From: Cyanobacteria bacterium T3Sed10_376R1m
GTDB taxonomy: Bacteria; Cyanobacteriota; Cyanobacteriia; Cyanobacteriales; Cyanobacteriaceae
NCBI GenBank assembly: GCA_003566215.1
Contig: PXEJ01000422.1
Span: forward strand, 1-10,996
DNA length: 10,996 nucleotides
Direction: 5' to 3'
The notes below the pieces were generated by a model, which searched no databases, was not told the origin of the DNA, and saw nothing but the letters and a program-made list of their open reading frames with translations. The position numbers were made by a program, and so were the translations under genes. Positions 1 to 6,826 of the stretch are shown piece by piece. Positions within the stretch are counted from its first letter, which is position 1. Each line of letters starts with the position of its first letter.

Positions 1-1
1 A

Positions 2-277
2 GGTATCGTTGATCAATCAGACGAAATTAATAAAGATGAATTAATTAAAGATAAAGATGAATTAATTAAAGATAAAGAGGTAACAACAGAAGAAACTGTT
101 ACACAAGAAAATACAGAGGAATTGGACTTAGTTGACAGCATATTAGAAGTTATTGAAGATCAAGAAAGTCAAGAAAATGAGGATAAAACTACTGATGATA
201 GTTTAACCGAAGAACAATTAATCGAAAAACAACTTATCGAAGATATATTTTCTTCTCCTCCACAAGAGGCACTGTAG
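2..277 (+). CDS. 3' end of an unrecognised gene with an acidic C-terminal tail (partial)
   Basis: The frame starting at base 2 is open for 91 codons and ends at TAG 275-277; the start lies outside the window. The visible peptide is almost entirely charged or polar: Asp and Glu dominate, Lys, Gln and Thr follow, and there is no membrane segment, cysteine or recognisable catalytic motif. It contains a heptapeptide repeated twice (K-D-E-L-I-K-D, from a 21-bp DNA repeat) and ends in SSPPQEAL. Such a composition suggests a disordered or helical acidic tail attached to an upstream domain that cannot be seen. I do not recognise the family and assign no function. The long open frame and coherent composition make it a real coding end rather than a chance ORF. 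Confidence 0.7.
   Translation, partial: GIVDQSDEINKDELIKDKDELIKDKEVTTEETVTQENTEELDLVDSILEVIEDQESQENEDKTTDDSLTEEQLIEKQLIEDIFSSPPQEAL
32..73 (+). repeat. 21-bp tandem repeat, two perfect copies, in frame
   Basis: Bases 32-52 and 53-73 are identical 21-mers, and the next few bases begin a third partial copy (AAAGA). Because 21 is a multiple of three, the repeat adds seven residues per unit to the acidic tail without breaking the frame. Copy number could therefore vary between strains by slippage. Confidence 0.85.
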
Positions 278-329
278 TGGGTGTTGCTGAATTTAGATCT
301 GATTTTTTATTAAAATGGGAGCAAGAATA

Positions 330-353
330 CCCCATCCCTAGTGTAGGGTGAGG
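330..353 (+). other. Stable GC-rich hairpin, possible mobile-element end relic or terminator
   Basis: CCCTA (336-340) pairs with TAGGG (344-348) across a GTG loop. The stem continues with A334-T349, C333-G350, C331-G352 and C330-G353, with one bulged T and one C/A mismatch. It is much more GC-rich than its surroundings and is followed by GATGAATTGCG rather than a T-run, so it is not a classic intrinsic terminator for the gene ending at 277. Hairpins of this form, next to a GGATGAAT-like sequence, occur at the ends of IS200/IS605-type elements, but no transposase remains here. Origin is uncertain. Confidence 0.45.
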
Positions 354-427
354 ATGAATTGCGACCAAAAAGAAACATCGAGCGACAGCAAGACCTTAAA
401 GAATGAGGTTTTAAATCCAATTTTTTT

Positions 428-435
428 GATAAAAT
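428..435 (+). promoter_or_regulatory. Putative -10 region for dapL
   Basis: GATAAAAT at 428-435 contains a TAAAAT -10 match. It lies about 30 bases before the dapL ATG. No convincing -35 hexamer sits at the right distance, and the start codon has no clear Shine-Dalgarno sequence (AAATATTAATA precedes it), so this is a weak call. Confidence 0.3.
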
Positions 436-464
436 AGGGTGCAGTATTTTTATAAATATTAATA

Positions 465-1700
465 ATGACGACTATTAACGATAACTATTTAAAATTAAAG
501 GCTGGTTATTTATTTCCTGAAATTGGCAGAAGAGTGAGTGCTTTTGCTCAGAATAACCCCGATGCCAATATTATCAAACTGGGAATAGGTGATGTGACTG
601 AGCCTTTACCCAAGGCTTGTCGAGAAGCAATGATCAAAGCCATTGAGGATATGGGCGATCGCACTTCCTTCAAGGGTTATGGCCCAGAACAGGGTTACGG
701 TTGGTTAAGGGAAACCATTGCCGAAAATGATTTTCAGGCTAGAGGTTGTGATGTATCCCCCGATGAAATCTTCATCTCCGATGGTTCTAAGTGTGACTGT
801 GGCAATATATTAGATATTTTCGGCAAAAATAACAAAATTGCCGTTACTGACCCTGTATATCCAGTTTATGTAGATACAAACGTTATGGCGGGGCATACAG
901 GGGATGCCAACGAAAAAGGAGAATACGAGGGGTTAGTTTATCTTCCCATTAGTGCAGACAATGATTTTACCGCCGAAATTCCTTCCCAACCCGTTGATTT
1001 AATTTATCTTTGTTTTCCTAACAATCCCACTGGGGCAACTGCCACCAAGGTATATTTACAAAAGTGGGTCAATTATGCTCAAGAAAATGATGCTATCATT
1101 CTTTTTGATGCTGCCTACGAAGCCTTTATTACCGATCCTAGCTTACCCCATTCTATCTATGAAATTGAAGGGGCAAAGAAATGTGCGATCGAATTTCGTT
1201 CTTTTTCTAAAAACGCAGGATTTACGGGAACACGTTGTGCCTTTACCGTAGTACCCAAAACCTTAACAGGAAAAGCCAGTGATGGCTCTGAGGTAGAATT
1301 GTGGAAATTATGGAATCGTCGTCAATCCACCAAGTTTAATGGCGTATCCTATATAGTACAAAGAGGGGCACAAGCGGTTTATTCCCCCGAAGGAAAGGCA
1401 GAAATTAGTCAGTTAGTTAATTTTTATCTTGAAAATGCCAGTATTATCCGTCAAGAGTTAATCAAAGCAGGGTTAACGGTTTATGGTGGAGTCAATGCAC
1501 CTTATGTATGGGTACAAACCCCTGAGGGCTTATCTAGTTGGGACTTTTTCGATAAATTACTCCATAACGTTAACGTCGTTGGCACTCCGGGTTCAGGATT
1601 CGGTGCCGCCGGAGAAGGTTATTTTCGTCTTAGTGCTTTTAATAGCCGTGAAAACGTCATTGAAGCCATGAAACGTATAAACACAAAATTAACTTTTTAA
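465..1700 (+). CDS. dapL: LL-diaminopimelate aminotransferase
   Basis: This is a PLP-dependent class I/II aminotransferase that converts tetrahydrodipicolinate directly to LL-diaminopimelate with glutamate as amino donor. It is the short lysine and peptidoglycan-precursor route of plants, cyanobacteria and chlamydiae; the enzyme is cytosolic. At 411 residues it is the usual full length. Visible signatures are the N-terminal block around [14 protein letters not shown], the SDGSKCD segment (105-111), FPNNPTG (184-190), Asp215 in FDAAYEAF (pairs with the pyridine nitrogen), the Schiff-base lysine Lys249 in [12 protein letters not shown], and Arg388 in GYFRLS for substrate carboxylate binding. 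The ATG at 465 gives the expected N-terminus although no Shine-Dalgarno is apparent. Its TAA overlaps the stop of the opposing histidine kinase gene. A HIP1 site lies inside it at 655-662. The identification is secure. Confidence 0.96.
   Translation: MTTINDNYLKLKAGYLFPEIGRRVSAFAQNNPDANIIKLGIGDVTEPLPKACREAMIKAIEDMGDRTSFKGYGPEQGYGWLRETIAENDFQARGCDVSPDEIFISDGSKCDCGNILDIFGKNNKIAVTDPVYPVYVDTNVMAGHTGDANEKGEYEGLVYLPISADNDFTAEIPSQPVDLIYLCFPNNPTGATATKVYLQKWVNYAQENDAIILFDAAYEAFITDPSLPHSIYEIEGAKKCAIEFRSFSKNAGFTGTRCAFTVVPKTLTGKASDGSEVELWKLWNRRQSTKFNGVSYIVQRGAQAVYSPEGKAEISQLVNFYLENASIIRQELIKAGLTVYGGVNAPYVWVQTPEGLSSWDFFDKLLHNVNVVGTPGSGFGAAGEGYFRLSAFNSRENVIEAMKRINTKLTF
655..662. repeat. HIP1 octamer GCGATCGC
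   Basis: An intact palindromic GCGATCGC lies inside dapL. HIP1 is over-represented in many cyanobacterial genomes and supports the assignment of the host. Confidence 0.85.
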
Positions 1701-2977
1701 TCACCATCAATATTGGTAGGTAAGATAACTTGAAACCATGCCCCTCCTGTGTGGGGGTGGTTTTGAGCGGTAATTGAACCCCCATGGGCACAGATAATTT
1801 GCTTGACGATACTTAATCCTAAGCCACTTCCTTCCCTTGTAGTTCTTGCTCTCGATTTATCCCCTCGATAAAGTCTTTCAAATATATGAGGCAAGTCCAT
1901 TTCATTGAAACCGCTACCATTATCAATGAGATCAATAATAATTGATGATTTTTGAGCAGATTTGTTTTCTTGAATGTTAATGGAGATAATTCCTTGGGGT
2001 AAAGTGTGTTTGATAGCATTATCAAATAAATTAACAAAAACTTGAGTCAAAGAATTAATGTCCCCTTGAATCATAATGGATTCTTCGCCTTTATATTCTA
2101 GGGAAATATTTTCTTTTTGGGCAATAATCGCAAGGGAATCCCAAGTGGATAAAATGAGTTGTTTTAATTCTAGGGCTTGATATTCTAAATTTTCATAAGG
2201 ATTTTGATCCCATTGCACTACCTTTAACCAGTTTTCTACTAGGTTAATTAGGCGATTTGTTTCTTGATAGATTTGTTGTGTCCAAGTTTTATTATTTCCT
2301 TGGGTATGTTTTAAAAGAGTTTCTGATAATAGGGAAATGGAAGTTAGGGGTGTTCTTAATTCGTGGCTTAAATCAGTATAGGCTTGATCTCTACGATTTG
2401 ATAAGTTTTTAATTTGTTGACGGTTTTTAATAAAAATAATCACTTCTTTTTCTTCTACTGGAAATGTATAGGCTTTTAGAAAAATTGGATCATATTTTTC
2501 TATATTATTTTCCTTTGGCTCATCTTCTAATATATAATTTGTTGTGGGATAAAAATCCCATTCTCTAGTTAGTATTTGCCCTGTTTTTCTTGTTTGTTGA
2601 ATAAGTTGATCTAGTTCATAGGATCTCACTAATTCTAACAATAAACGCCTTTTTTCGGGATTCCATCGTTGAATTGATAATAGTTTTTTTGCTTCTTGAT
2701 TACATTGAACTAAATGATTTTCTTGGTCAACTCTTATGTAGCCAATTGGTGCTATATCAATAATATTTTTAAGTAATTCTTTTTCTGTGAATAATAAGTC
2801 ATATTCTTTGTTTAAAAGAGTTACACTTCTTCTCACTTGTCCAACTTTTGAGAGGGATTTAATTTGTTCAAATTTAGACAAAGATTCAATGATAGTGGAT
2901 AATTGTTTATTAACTTGAGTTTGTTTCCATAGTAAAAAACTTAATCCAATTATTAAACCCAAGAAGAAATAGATCAT
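1697..2977 (-). CDS. Membrane-anchored PAS-domain sensor histidine kinase (SphS/PhoR-like)
   Basis: A 426-residue two-component sensor kinase. One hydrophobic segment at residues 2-17 anchors the N-terminus. A short linker leads to a PAS domain (about 68-185, starting near [12 protein letters not shown]). The HisKA dimerisation helix carries the phosphoacceptor His205 in [12 protein letters not shown]. The HATPase_c domain has an N-box (NLFDNAIKH, 316-324), G1 (DNGSG, 352-356), F-box (FERLYRGD, 366-373) and G2 (GSGLGLSI, 383-390). All catalytic motifs are intact. A single N-terminal membrane segment followed by PAS, HisKA and HATPase at about 430 residues is the layout of the cyanobacterial phosphate sensor SphS and PhoR kinases, but the signal is not provable here and no response regulator is adjacent. 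It lies 80 bp downstream of the kinase pair in the same direction, so co-transcription is possible. Its stop overlaps dapL's stop by 4 bp. Confidence 0.9.
   Translation of the reverse strand: MIYFFLGLIIGLSFLLWKQTQVNKQLSTIIESLSKFEQIKSLSKVGQVRRSVTLLNKEYDLLFTEKELLKNIIDIAPIGYIRVDQENHLVQCNQEAKKLLSIQRWNPEKRRLLLELVRSYELDQLIQQTRKTGQILTREWDFYPTTNYILEDEPKENNIEKYDPIFLKAYTFPVEEKEVIIFIKNRQQIKNLSNRRDQAYTDLSHELRTPLTSISLLSETLLKHTQGNNKTWTQQIYQETNRLINLVENWLKVVQWDQNPYENLEYQALELKQLILSTWDSLAIIAQKENISLEYKGEESIMIQGDINSLTQVFVNLFDNAIKHTLPQGIISINIQENKSAQKSSIIIDLIDNGSGFNEMDLPHIFERLYRGDKSRARTTREGSGLGLSIVKQIICAHGGSITAQNHPHTGGAWFQVILPTNIDGD
1733..1764 (+). terminator. Possible dapL terminator hairpin inside the opposing kinase gene
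   Basis: About 30 bases past the dapL stop, AAACCA (1733-1738) plus CCCC (1741-1744) can pair with GGGG plus TGGTTT (1753-1763) around an eight-base loop, ending in TTTT (1761-1764). The arrangement fits a plus-strand intrinsic terminator with a short U-tract. It sits within the last codons of the histidine kinase, so it may also simply reflect coding sequence. Confidence 0.35.
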
Positions 2978-3057
2978 TTATTAAGTATTTAAGAGAGATA
3001 AAGATATTGTTTGTTGGTGATAGATATTATCATATCTTTGTCATCAAAAATAGTTTG

Positions 3058-4365
3058 TTATGATACATTCTCTTGATTGTCAATATTGATATTTTCTTCT
3101 AAAATTGGTCTAAATATTGTAATGGTTGTTATTCCGATAACAATACCAATTATCAAGGTAATTATTAACTGTAAAATTAGTTTTGAGTTGTTAGTAGGAT
3201 GAGATATGCTTGATTTTATTTGATTATTTTTAATGGTAGTTGATTTTTGAGTTAAATTAATTTCTTGGGTTATTTTAACTATTTCTAGTAACATTTCTTC
3301 GGCATTTTTGTACCTATCATTAGGGTTTTTATTTAAGCATTTCATTATTGTATCATTAAGGGCGATCGGGATATTTTCGCAACCAATTTGATGAATTAAA
3401 GGAATAGGTTGTTTATGATTATGCACTCCTAACCAACCTCTAGTTAATAGTAAATCATCATAATTATTAAATGGTTTATTTCCGCTTAAAATTTCATAAA
3501 AAATTAAACCTAAGGTATAAACGTCGCTTTTAGTATCTAAATCAGCAACACCTTTTATATGTTCTGGGGATATATAATAAGGACTACCAAAATAATCAGC
3601 TACATTAGTTAATCTTACGACACTCATGGTATTGAGACTTCGGGCAATACCAAAATCTAAGATTTTTACTATATATTTATTGTTAATGGTGGGTACTAAA
3701 AAGATGTTATCTGGTTTTAAATCTCGATGGATGATACCATTATTGTGGGCTATTCTTAATCCGCCTAAAATTTGGGTAATGATAAAAAGGGCTTCTGACG
3801 TTTCTAGTCTGACTTTTTTCACTAAGTAATCACTTAAGGTTTGACCTCGCAAATATTCCATCACATAAAAGGGAAGAGAATATTCTTGATCATTTTCTTG
3901 TAGTTGGTAAATATTCTGATCAATGAATTTAACTATGTTGGGGTGATTCAAGGCAATTAAAAAGCCAATTTCCCGATTGAATCGGTGTTTTATTTCTTCT
4001 TTATTTTCTGCTAATAAACATTCTTTACTTAAAAATTTTATGGCTACTAATTCATCTTGTTTTTCTGGAGAGTTGGTGATGGCTAAATATACTTTGCCCA
4101 TTCCTCCTTTACCGATTAGTTTTATAATCTGATAAAGGTTATTTTCTCCGCATTTTTGACCGATAAAAACATCTTTTATTGTTTGTCTTTCATATAATTT
4201 TTCTGGAGGTGTTGTTATTTTTTCCTCCTCAATGACTGGATTATTTGCTTCTATGGTGGTAGTTTGTTGTGTGGATGTGATATTGGTTTGCGTGTTGATA
4301 GTGTCTGGAAAATTATCATTATCGTCTTTTTCGATGGTTGTTTTTTGTGGAGGGGGATTATTCAT
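3058..4365 (-). CDS. Hanks-type Ser/Thr protein kinase with C-terminal membrane anchor
   Basis: Eukaryotic-like protein kinase, 435 residues from the ATG at 4363-4365. A polar, Thr/Asn-rich linker (1-60) precedes the kinase domain (about 75-365). Visible motifs are the glycine loop GKGGMGKVY (85-93), the ATP-anchoring Lys110 in VAIKF, the catalytic loop HRDLKPDN (Asp215), the Mg-binding DFG (Asp237) and the SPE activation-segment end. After a basic/Asn-rich stretch, a hydrophobic segment at about 396-418 is a single membrane span with a short acidic tail, so the kinase faces the cytoplasm with a small C-terminal extension outside. There are no PASTA or other sensor repeats. A TTG at 4372-4374 could start it three codons earlier and would overlap the upstream stop as TTGA. 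I prefer the ATG because GAAGG stands just before it, though spacing is short. It is the second gene of the kinase block. Confidence 0.92.
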   Translation of the reverse strand: MNNPPPQKTTIEKDDNDNFPDTINTQTNITSTQQTTTIEANNPVIEEEKITTPPEKLYERQTIKDVFIGQKCGENNLYQIIKLIGKGGMGKVYLAITNSPEKQDELVAIKFLSKECLLAENKEEIKHRFNREIGFLIALNHPNIVKFIDQNIYQLQENDQEYSLPFYVMEYLRGQTLSDYLVKKVRLETSEALFIITQILGGLRIAHNNGIIHRDLKPDNIFLVPTINNKYIVKILDFGIARSLNTMSVVRLTNVADYFGSPYYISPEHIKGVADLDTKSDVYTLGLIFYEILSGNKPFNNYDDLLLTRGWLGVHNHKQPIPLIHQIGCENIPIALNDTIMKCLNKNPNDRYKNAEEMLLEIVKITQEINLTQKSTTIKNNQIKSSISHPTNNSKLILQLIITLIIGIVIGITTITIFRPILEENINIDNQENVS

Positions 4366-4370
4366 TACCT

Positions 4371-5243
4371 TCAAATAATTTGCTTATTTTTATTATTCAA
4401 ATATTTCGTTAGTATATCTATAACTTCGATCGCATTTGAAGGGCGATCGGAAGGACTATAATAAGTTAGAGTATTAATAATAGAAACCAACCCGGGAGAA
4501 ATACCAGCATCTTCCAAACCAGTAAACTTATGAGTAACAGGACTATAAAATTTATTAGGAGACTTACGAGTTAATAGATAAATTAAAGTAGTACCCAAAG
4601 CATAAAAATCAGACTGAATAAAAGATAAACCTTTTTTTTGCTCAGGGGAGCTAAAACCAGCAGTAGCAATACGTGTCCCCGGTTTTAGTGTTACCTCCTT
4701 AACCGCACCAAAATCAATTAATACCACCTGGGAGGGATGGTAACGTAAAATCAAATTACTAGGCTTAATATCACGGTGAATAATTGGTTGAGGAAGATTG
4801 TGTAAATAATCAAGAATTTTAGCTAACTCCAACATCCATCCTACAGCCTCGGTTTCATTGCGTGGAATAAGACGTTGTAAACTATCCCCATAAATCATTT
4901 CCATAATCAGAGAATAGTAATTTTCCGAAGCAAAAAAATCATGAAAATCAGGTACACCATTATGACTCAAAGACTTTAAAATTCTTGCCTCTCGCTGAAA
5001 AAGTTCCCTCGCTTTAGCCATAGAAGCCAATTCCGAATCAATTTCCTTCAACACACACAACTTTTTGATTTGATAGTTATACACCAAATAAGTTGTACTC
5101 ATGCCACCCTGTGCAAAAACACTTAAAACCTCATACTCATAACCATTATCAGGATTCCGGATTTTCCCCTTACCCAGAAGTGAATGTCCATCTAAGCGGC
5201 AAAAATGAACGCAAGGAGGATTTGGACGACAACAATCAGTCAT
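4371..5243 (-). CDS. Soluble Hanks-type Ser/Thr protein kinase with N-terminal cysteine cluster
   Basis: A 290-residue eukaryotic-like kinase, little more than the catalytic domain. The first 16 residues hold four cysteines (4, 5, 11, 15), a compact version of the Cys-rich N-terminus seen on a group of cyanobacterial kinases such as SpkB, where it is thought to bind metal or sense redox. The kinase motifs are intact: glycine loop AQGGMSTTY (44-52), Lys66 in VLKEI, catalytic HRDIKPSN (Asp158), DFG (Asp177), and SSPEQ closing the activation segment (198-202). There is no membrane segment. The ATG lacks an obvious Shine-Dalgarno. It is the first gene of the minus-strand kinase block; the next kinase begins 5 bp after, or 4 bp within, its TGA, so the two are probably co-translated. 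The start region faces the ferredoxin gene divergently. Confidence 0.92.
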   Translation of the reverse strand: MTDCCRPNPPCVHFCRLDGHSLLGKGKIRNPDNGYEYEVLSVFAQGGMSTTYLVYNYQIKKLCVLKEIDSELASMAKARELFQREARILKSLSHNGVPDFHDFFASENYYSLIMEMIYGDSLQRLIPRNETEAVGWMLELAKILDYLHNLPQPIIHRDIKPSNLILRYHPSQVVLIDFGAVKEVTLKPGTRIATAGFSSPEQKKGLSFIQSDFYALGTTLIYLLTRKSPNKFYSPVTHKFTGLEDAGISPGLVSIINTLTYYSPSDRPSNAIEVIDILTKYLNNKNKQII

Positions 5244-5316
5244 TTTTCTATAATTATTGCAACTTTTTTACTTATTATCATATATCTGAGTTGATTTTAC
5301 TAACACCCACATTTGT

Positions 5317-5347
5317 AGAGTTTAACACTCCCATGGGAAATGACTCT
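5317..5347. repeat. Nested inverted repeat upstream of the kinase block
   Basis: AGAGT (5317-5321) and ACTCT (5343-5347) flank a near-palindromic GAGTTTAACACTC and the perfect 8-bp palindrome CCCATGGG. The element lies about 75-105 bases upstream of the kinase start codon, a position compatible with an operator. No known regulator motif is recognised. Confidence 0.3.
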
Positions 5348-5516
5348 TTTTTTACCTTTCACTAAAAATTCATCTTGCCCTTGTATAACTTATAACTATC
5401 ATTCCATATCCAATATTCTCATATCTAACTGAGGTATTATCCGAAAAATGCTCAAAAACGAGGAAAAATTCTTTTTTTTTTGGCAAACGCCCCTATCTTT
5501 GATGGTCAAAGTTATT

Positions 5517-5522
5517 TATAAT
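5517..5522 (+). promoter_or_regulatory. Putative -10 box of the ferredoxin gene
   Basis: A perfect TATAAT lies 53 bases before the ferredoxin ATG. The -35 region 17 bases upstream (TATCTT) is poor, so the promoter may be activator-dependent or the match may be fortuitous in AT-rich DNA. Confidence 0.4.
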
Positions 5523-5575
5523 TTCTTTATATTGATACAGAAAAGTTAACAAAAAGATCAGGAGAAAAAATTACA

Positions 5576-5872
5576 ATGCCTACCATTAAATTTCTCAAGG
5601 AAAATCAAGATATTGTAGCCGCTGATGGTGCAAACTTGAGAGAAAAAGCACTTCAAAATGGGGTTGATATTTATCGGCTTAAAGGAAAATTAATGAACTG
5701 CGGTGGTTATGGGCAATGTGGTACTTGTGTCGTCGAGATTGTTGAAGGTATAGAAAACTTATCTCCTAAAACCCAATTTGAAGAGAGAAAATTAAGAAAA
5801 AAACCTGCTAACTATCGTTTAGCCTGTCAGACATTGGTAAATGGTGAAGTTAGTGTCAACACCAAACCATAG
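5576..5872 (+). CDS. [2Fe-2S] ferredoxin, small soluble electron carrier
   Basis: A 98-residue protein that fits the beta-grasp [2Fe-2S] ferredoxin fold along its full length. Cluster ligands are Cys42, Cys48, Cys51 and Cys84, spaced CX5CX2CX32C within [11 protein letters not shown] and RLACQT. The five-residue first spacing differs from the CX4CX2C of photosynthetic PetF and resembles the adrenodoxin/Isc-type arrangement, so this is probably not the main photosystem I acceptor. No signal peptide or membrane segment; cytosolic. Shine-Dalgarno AGGAG at 5560-5564 precedes the ATG by 11 bases. It appears to be monocistronic, divergent from the kinase block and convergent with rplU-rpmA. The redox partner cannot be told from the sequence. 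Confidence 0.9.
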   Translation: MPTIKFLKENQDIVAADGANLREKALQNGVDIYRLKGKLMNCGGYGQCGTCVVEIVEGIENLSPKTQFEERKLRKKPANYRLACQTLVNGEVSVNTKP

Positions 5873-5904
5873 TTTTTTGAAAAAGCACAAAAATAAATTG
5901 ACAT

Positions 5905-5930
5905 AAAAAAAGGGCGAAATAAATTCGCCC
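5905..5930 (-). terminator. Intrinsic terminator of the rplU-rpmA operon (possibly bidirectional)
   Basis: GGGCGAA (5912-5918) and TTCGCCC (5924-5930) form a perfect seven-base stem with a five-base loop. Read on the minus strand it is followed by seven U residues (the A-run at 5905-5911), a classic Rho-independent terminator about 25 bases past the rpmA stop. On the plus strand the following CCTTACTT is a poor U-tract, so termination of the ferredoxin transcript there would be weaker. Confidence 0.9.
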
Positions 5931-5953
5931 CCTTACTTGATAAAACAAGATTT

Positions 5954-6229
5954 TTATGCTGATTGAGCAACAACTTCAATAGGATAAATACTTACTTTCT
6001 TTTGGCTACGGCTTTTGTATTCAAATTTGACAATTCCGGGAATTAACGCAAAAAGAGTATCATCATTACCACGTCCAACATTTTCTCCGGGGAAAATTTT
6101 TGTACCACGTTGACGGACGATAATATTACCAGCTTTTACAGTCTCACCACCATAGCATTTGACTCCTAAGCGTTTAGAATTAGAGTCTCTTCCGTTACGA
6201 GTACTACCCGTACCTTTCTTATGTGCCAT
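5954..6229 (-). CDS. rpmA: 50S ribosomal protein L27
   Basis: A 91-residue L27 of normal length. It begins [24 protein letters not shown], the highly conserved N-terminus that reaches toward the peptidyl-transferase centre, and contains the characteristic [29 protein letters not shown] core (about 35-63). There is no N-terminal extension like the cleaved one in Firmicutes. AGAGGA (minus-strand sense, at 6241-6246) is a plausible, somewhat distant ribosome binding site. It follows rplU by 61 bp on the same strand, the standard bacterial rplU-rpmA order, and is followed by a strong terminator. Confidence 0.97.
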   Translation of the reverse strand: MAHKKGTGSTRNGRDSNSKRLGVKCYGGETVKAGNIIVRQRGTKIFPGENVGRGNDDTLFALIPGIVKFEYKSRSQKKVSIYPIEVVAQSA

Positions 6230-6290
6230 TTTATTATTATTCCTCTAAATAAAAGTTTTCTTTTTCTTAGTGTATTGTATTTTGAAGTAT

Positions 6291-6668
6291 TTAGGCTTCT
6301 ATAGGGGTTTCAACATTTTGTTCTGTTGCTTCTGCTTGAGCTAAAACATTGCCACCTAGACTAATAGAATTAATCATTAAACGACTTAACTCTTGTCTGT
6401 GTCCTCTTTTCTTGCGGGTTTTCTTTTTAGGTTGCATTTTATAAACGATAACCTTTCTGCCCCGACTATGTCTTAAAATAGTTCCGTTAATAGAAGCACC
6501 TTCAACGTAGGGTTGTCCTACATGGATTTCTCCTTCGTGGTTGACAAGCAATACTTTATCAACGTTTAATTCTTCATCTACTTCAAGATCAAATCTGTCT
6601 AATTCATAAAATCTACCCGGCTCAACTTTTAGTTGTTTGCCACAGATTTCTATAATCGCATAAGTCAT
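6291..6668 (-). CDS. rplU: 50S ribosomal protein L21
   Basis: A 125-residue L21 that binds 23S rRNA in the large subunit. It shows the typical start TYAIIEICGKQLKVEPGRFYELDR and the basic C-terminal segment with GRKVIVYKMQPKKKTRKKRGHRQ (about 70-92). The tail after this (about 105-125, ending NVETPIEA) is a short acidic extension, common in cyanobacterial and plastid homologues. AGGA lies seven bases before the ATG in the sense strand. It is the first gene of the rplU-rpmA operon, preceded by a consensus-like promoter and a structured leader. Confidence 0.96.
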   Translation of the reverse strand: MTYAIIEICGKQLKVEPGRFYELDRFDLEVDEELNVDKVLLVNHEGEIHVGQPYVEGASINGTILRHSRGRKVIVYKMQPKKKTRKKRGHRQELSRLMINSISLGGNVLAQAEATEQNVETPIEA

Positions 6669-6764
6669 AATAATTTTTCCTAATATATACTGCCGTACAG
6701 GTAGTAGAGTCTTTTTCTACTTTTTTGATGTCCTTACCTGATCCGAACAGGAATGAAGACACAA
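6669..6764 (-). promoter_or_regulatory. Structured 5' leader of rplU-rpmA mRNA
   Basis: Between the predicted transcription start (about 6764) and the rplU ATG there are roughly 95 untranslated bases with two hairpins. One pairs 6729-6735 (TGTC, then TT) with 6756-6761 and CCTG (6737-6740) with CAGG (6748-6751) around a seven-base loop. The other pairs AGTAGA (6703-6708) with TCTACT (6716-6721). Ribosomal-protein leaders often mimic the rRNA site and allow autoregulation; L21 leaders of this type are known in other bacteria. That role here is inference. Confidence 0.45.
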
Positions 6765-6770
6765 TCACTC

Positions 6771-6800
6771 ATTGTATCTTTATTTTTTTACTATTGTCAA
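6771..6800 (-). promoter_or_regulatory. Sigma-70-type promoter of rplU-rpmA
   Basis: In the minus-strand sense, a perfect -35 TTGACA (6795-6800) is followed after 18 bases by TACAAT (6771-6776), a close -10 match. It lies just upstream of the leader and immediately after the stop of the MBL hydrolase gene. There is no terminator between that gene and this promoter, so read-through from the upstream operon is possible. Confidence 0.75.
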
Positions 6801-6826
6801 CTCTCTTTGTTGAGTGTGGTTTATTT

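Larger units (their letters stand above)
5244..5575. other. Divergent intergenic region between kinase block and ferredoxin gene
   Basis: This 332-bp AT-rich gap holds no convincing ORF of its own. It must carry the promoters of both divergent genes. I see a TATAAT at 5517-5522 on the plus strand, an inverted repeat AGAGT/ACTCT (5317-5321 and 5343-5347) enclosing the palindrome CCCATGGG (about 5332-5339), and a homopolymeric T-tract near 5471-5480. No tRNA-like fold or mobile-element end was recognised. Confidence 0.5.

Noticed and set aside
277..354. A stretch open for 25 codons just after the first stop (GTG 277 to TGA), reading like VAEFRSDFLLKWEQEY
   Set aside because: Too short, with no ribosome binding site and no recognisable family; at most a relic, so not annotated as a gene.
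1483..1671. Plus-strand 62-codon ORF inside dapL
   Set aside because: Out-of-frame shadow of a well-identified enzyme.
4363..4374. TTG at 4372-4374 as the start of the membrane kinase
   Set aside because: Possible, but no ribosome binding site precedes it; the ATG three codons later has GAAGG before it.
5093..5365. Plus-strand 90-codon ORF across the kinase start region
   Set aside because: Antisense to the conserved kinase N-terminus for over half its length, composition not protein-like, and no ribosome binding site.
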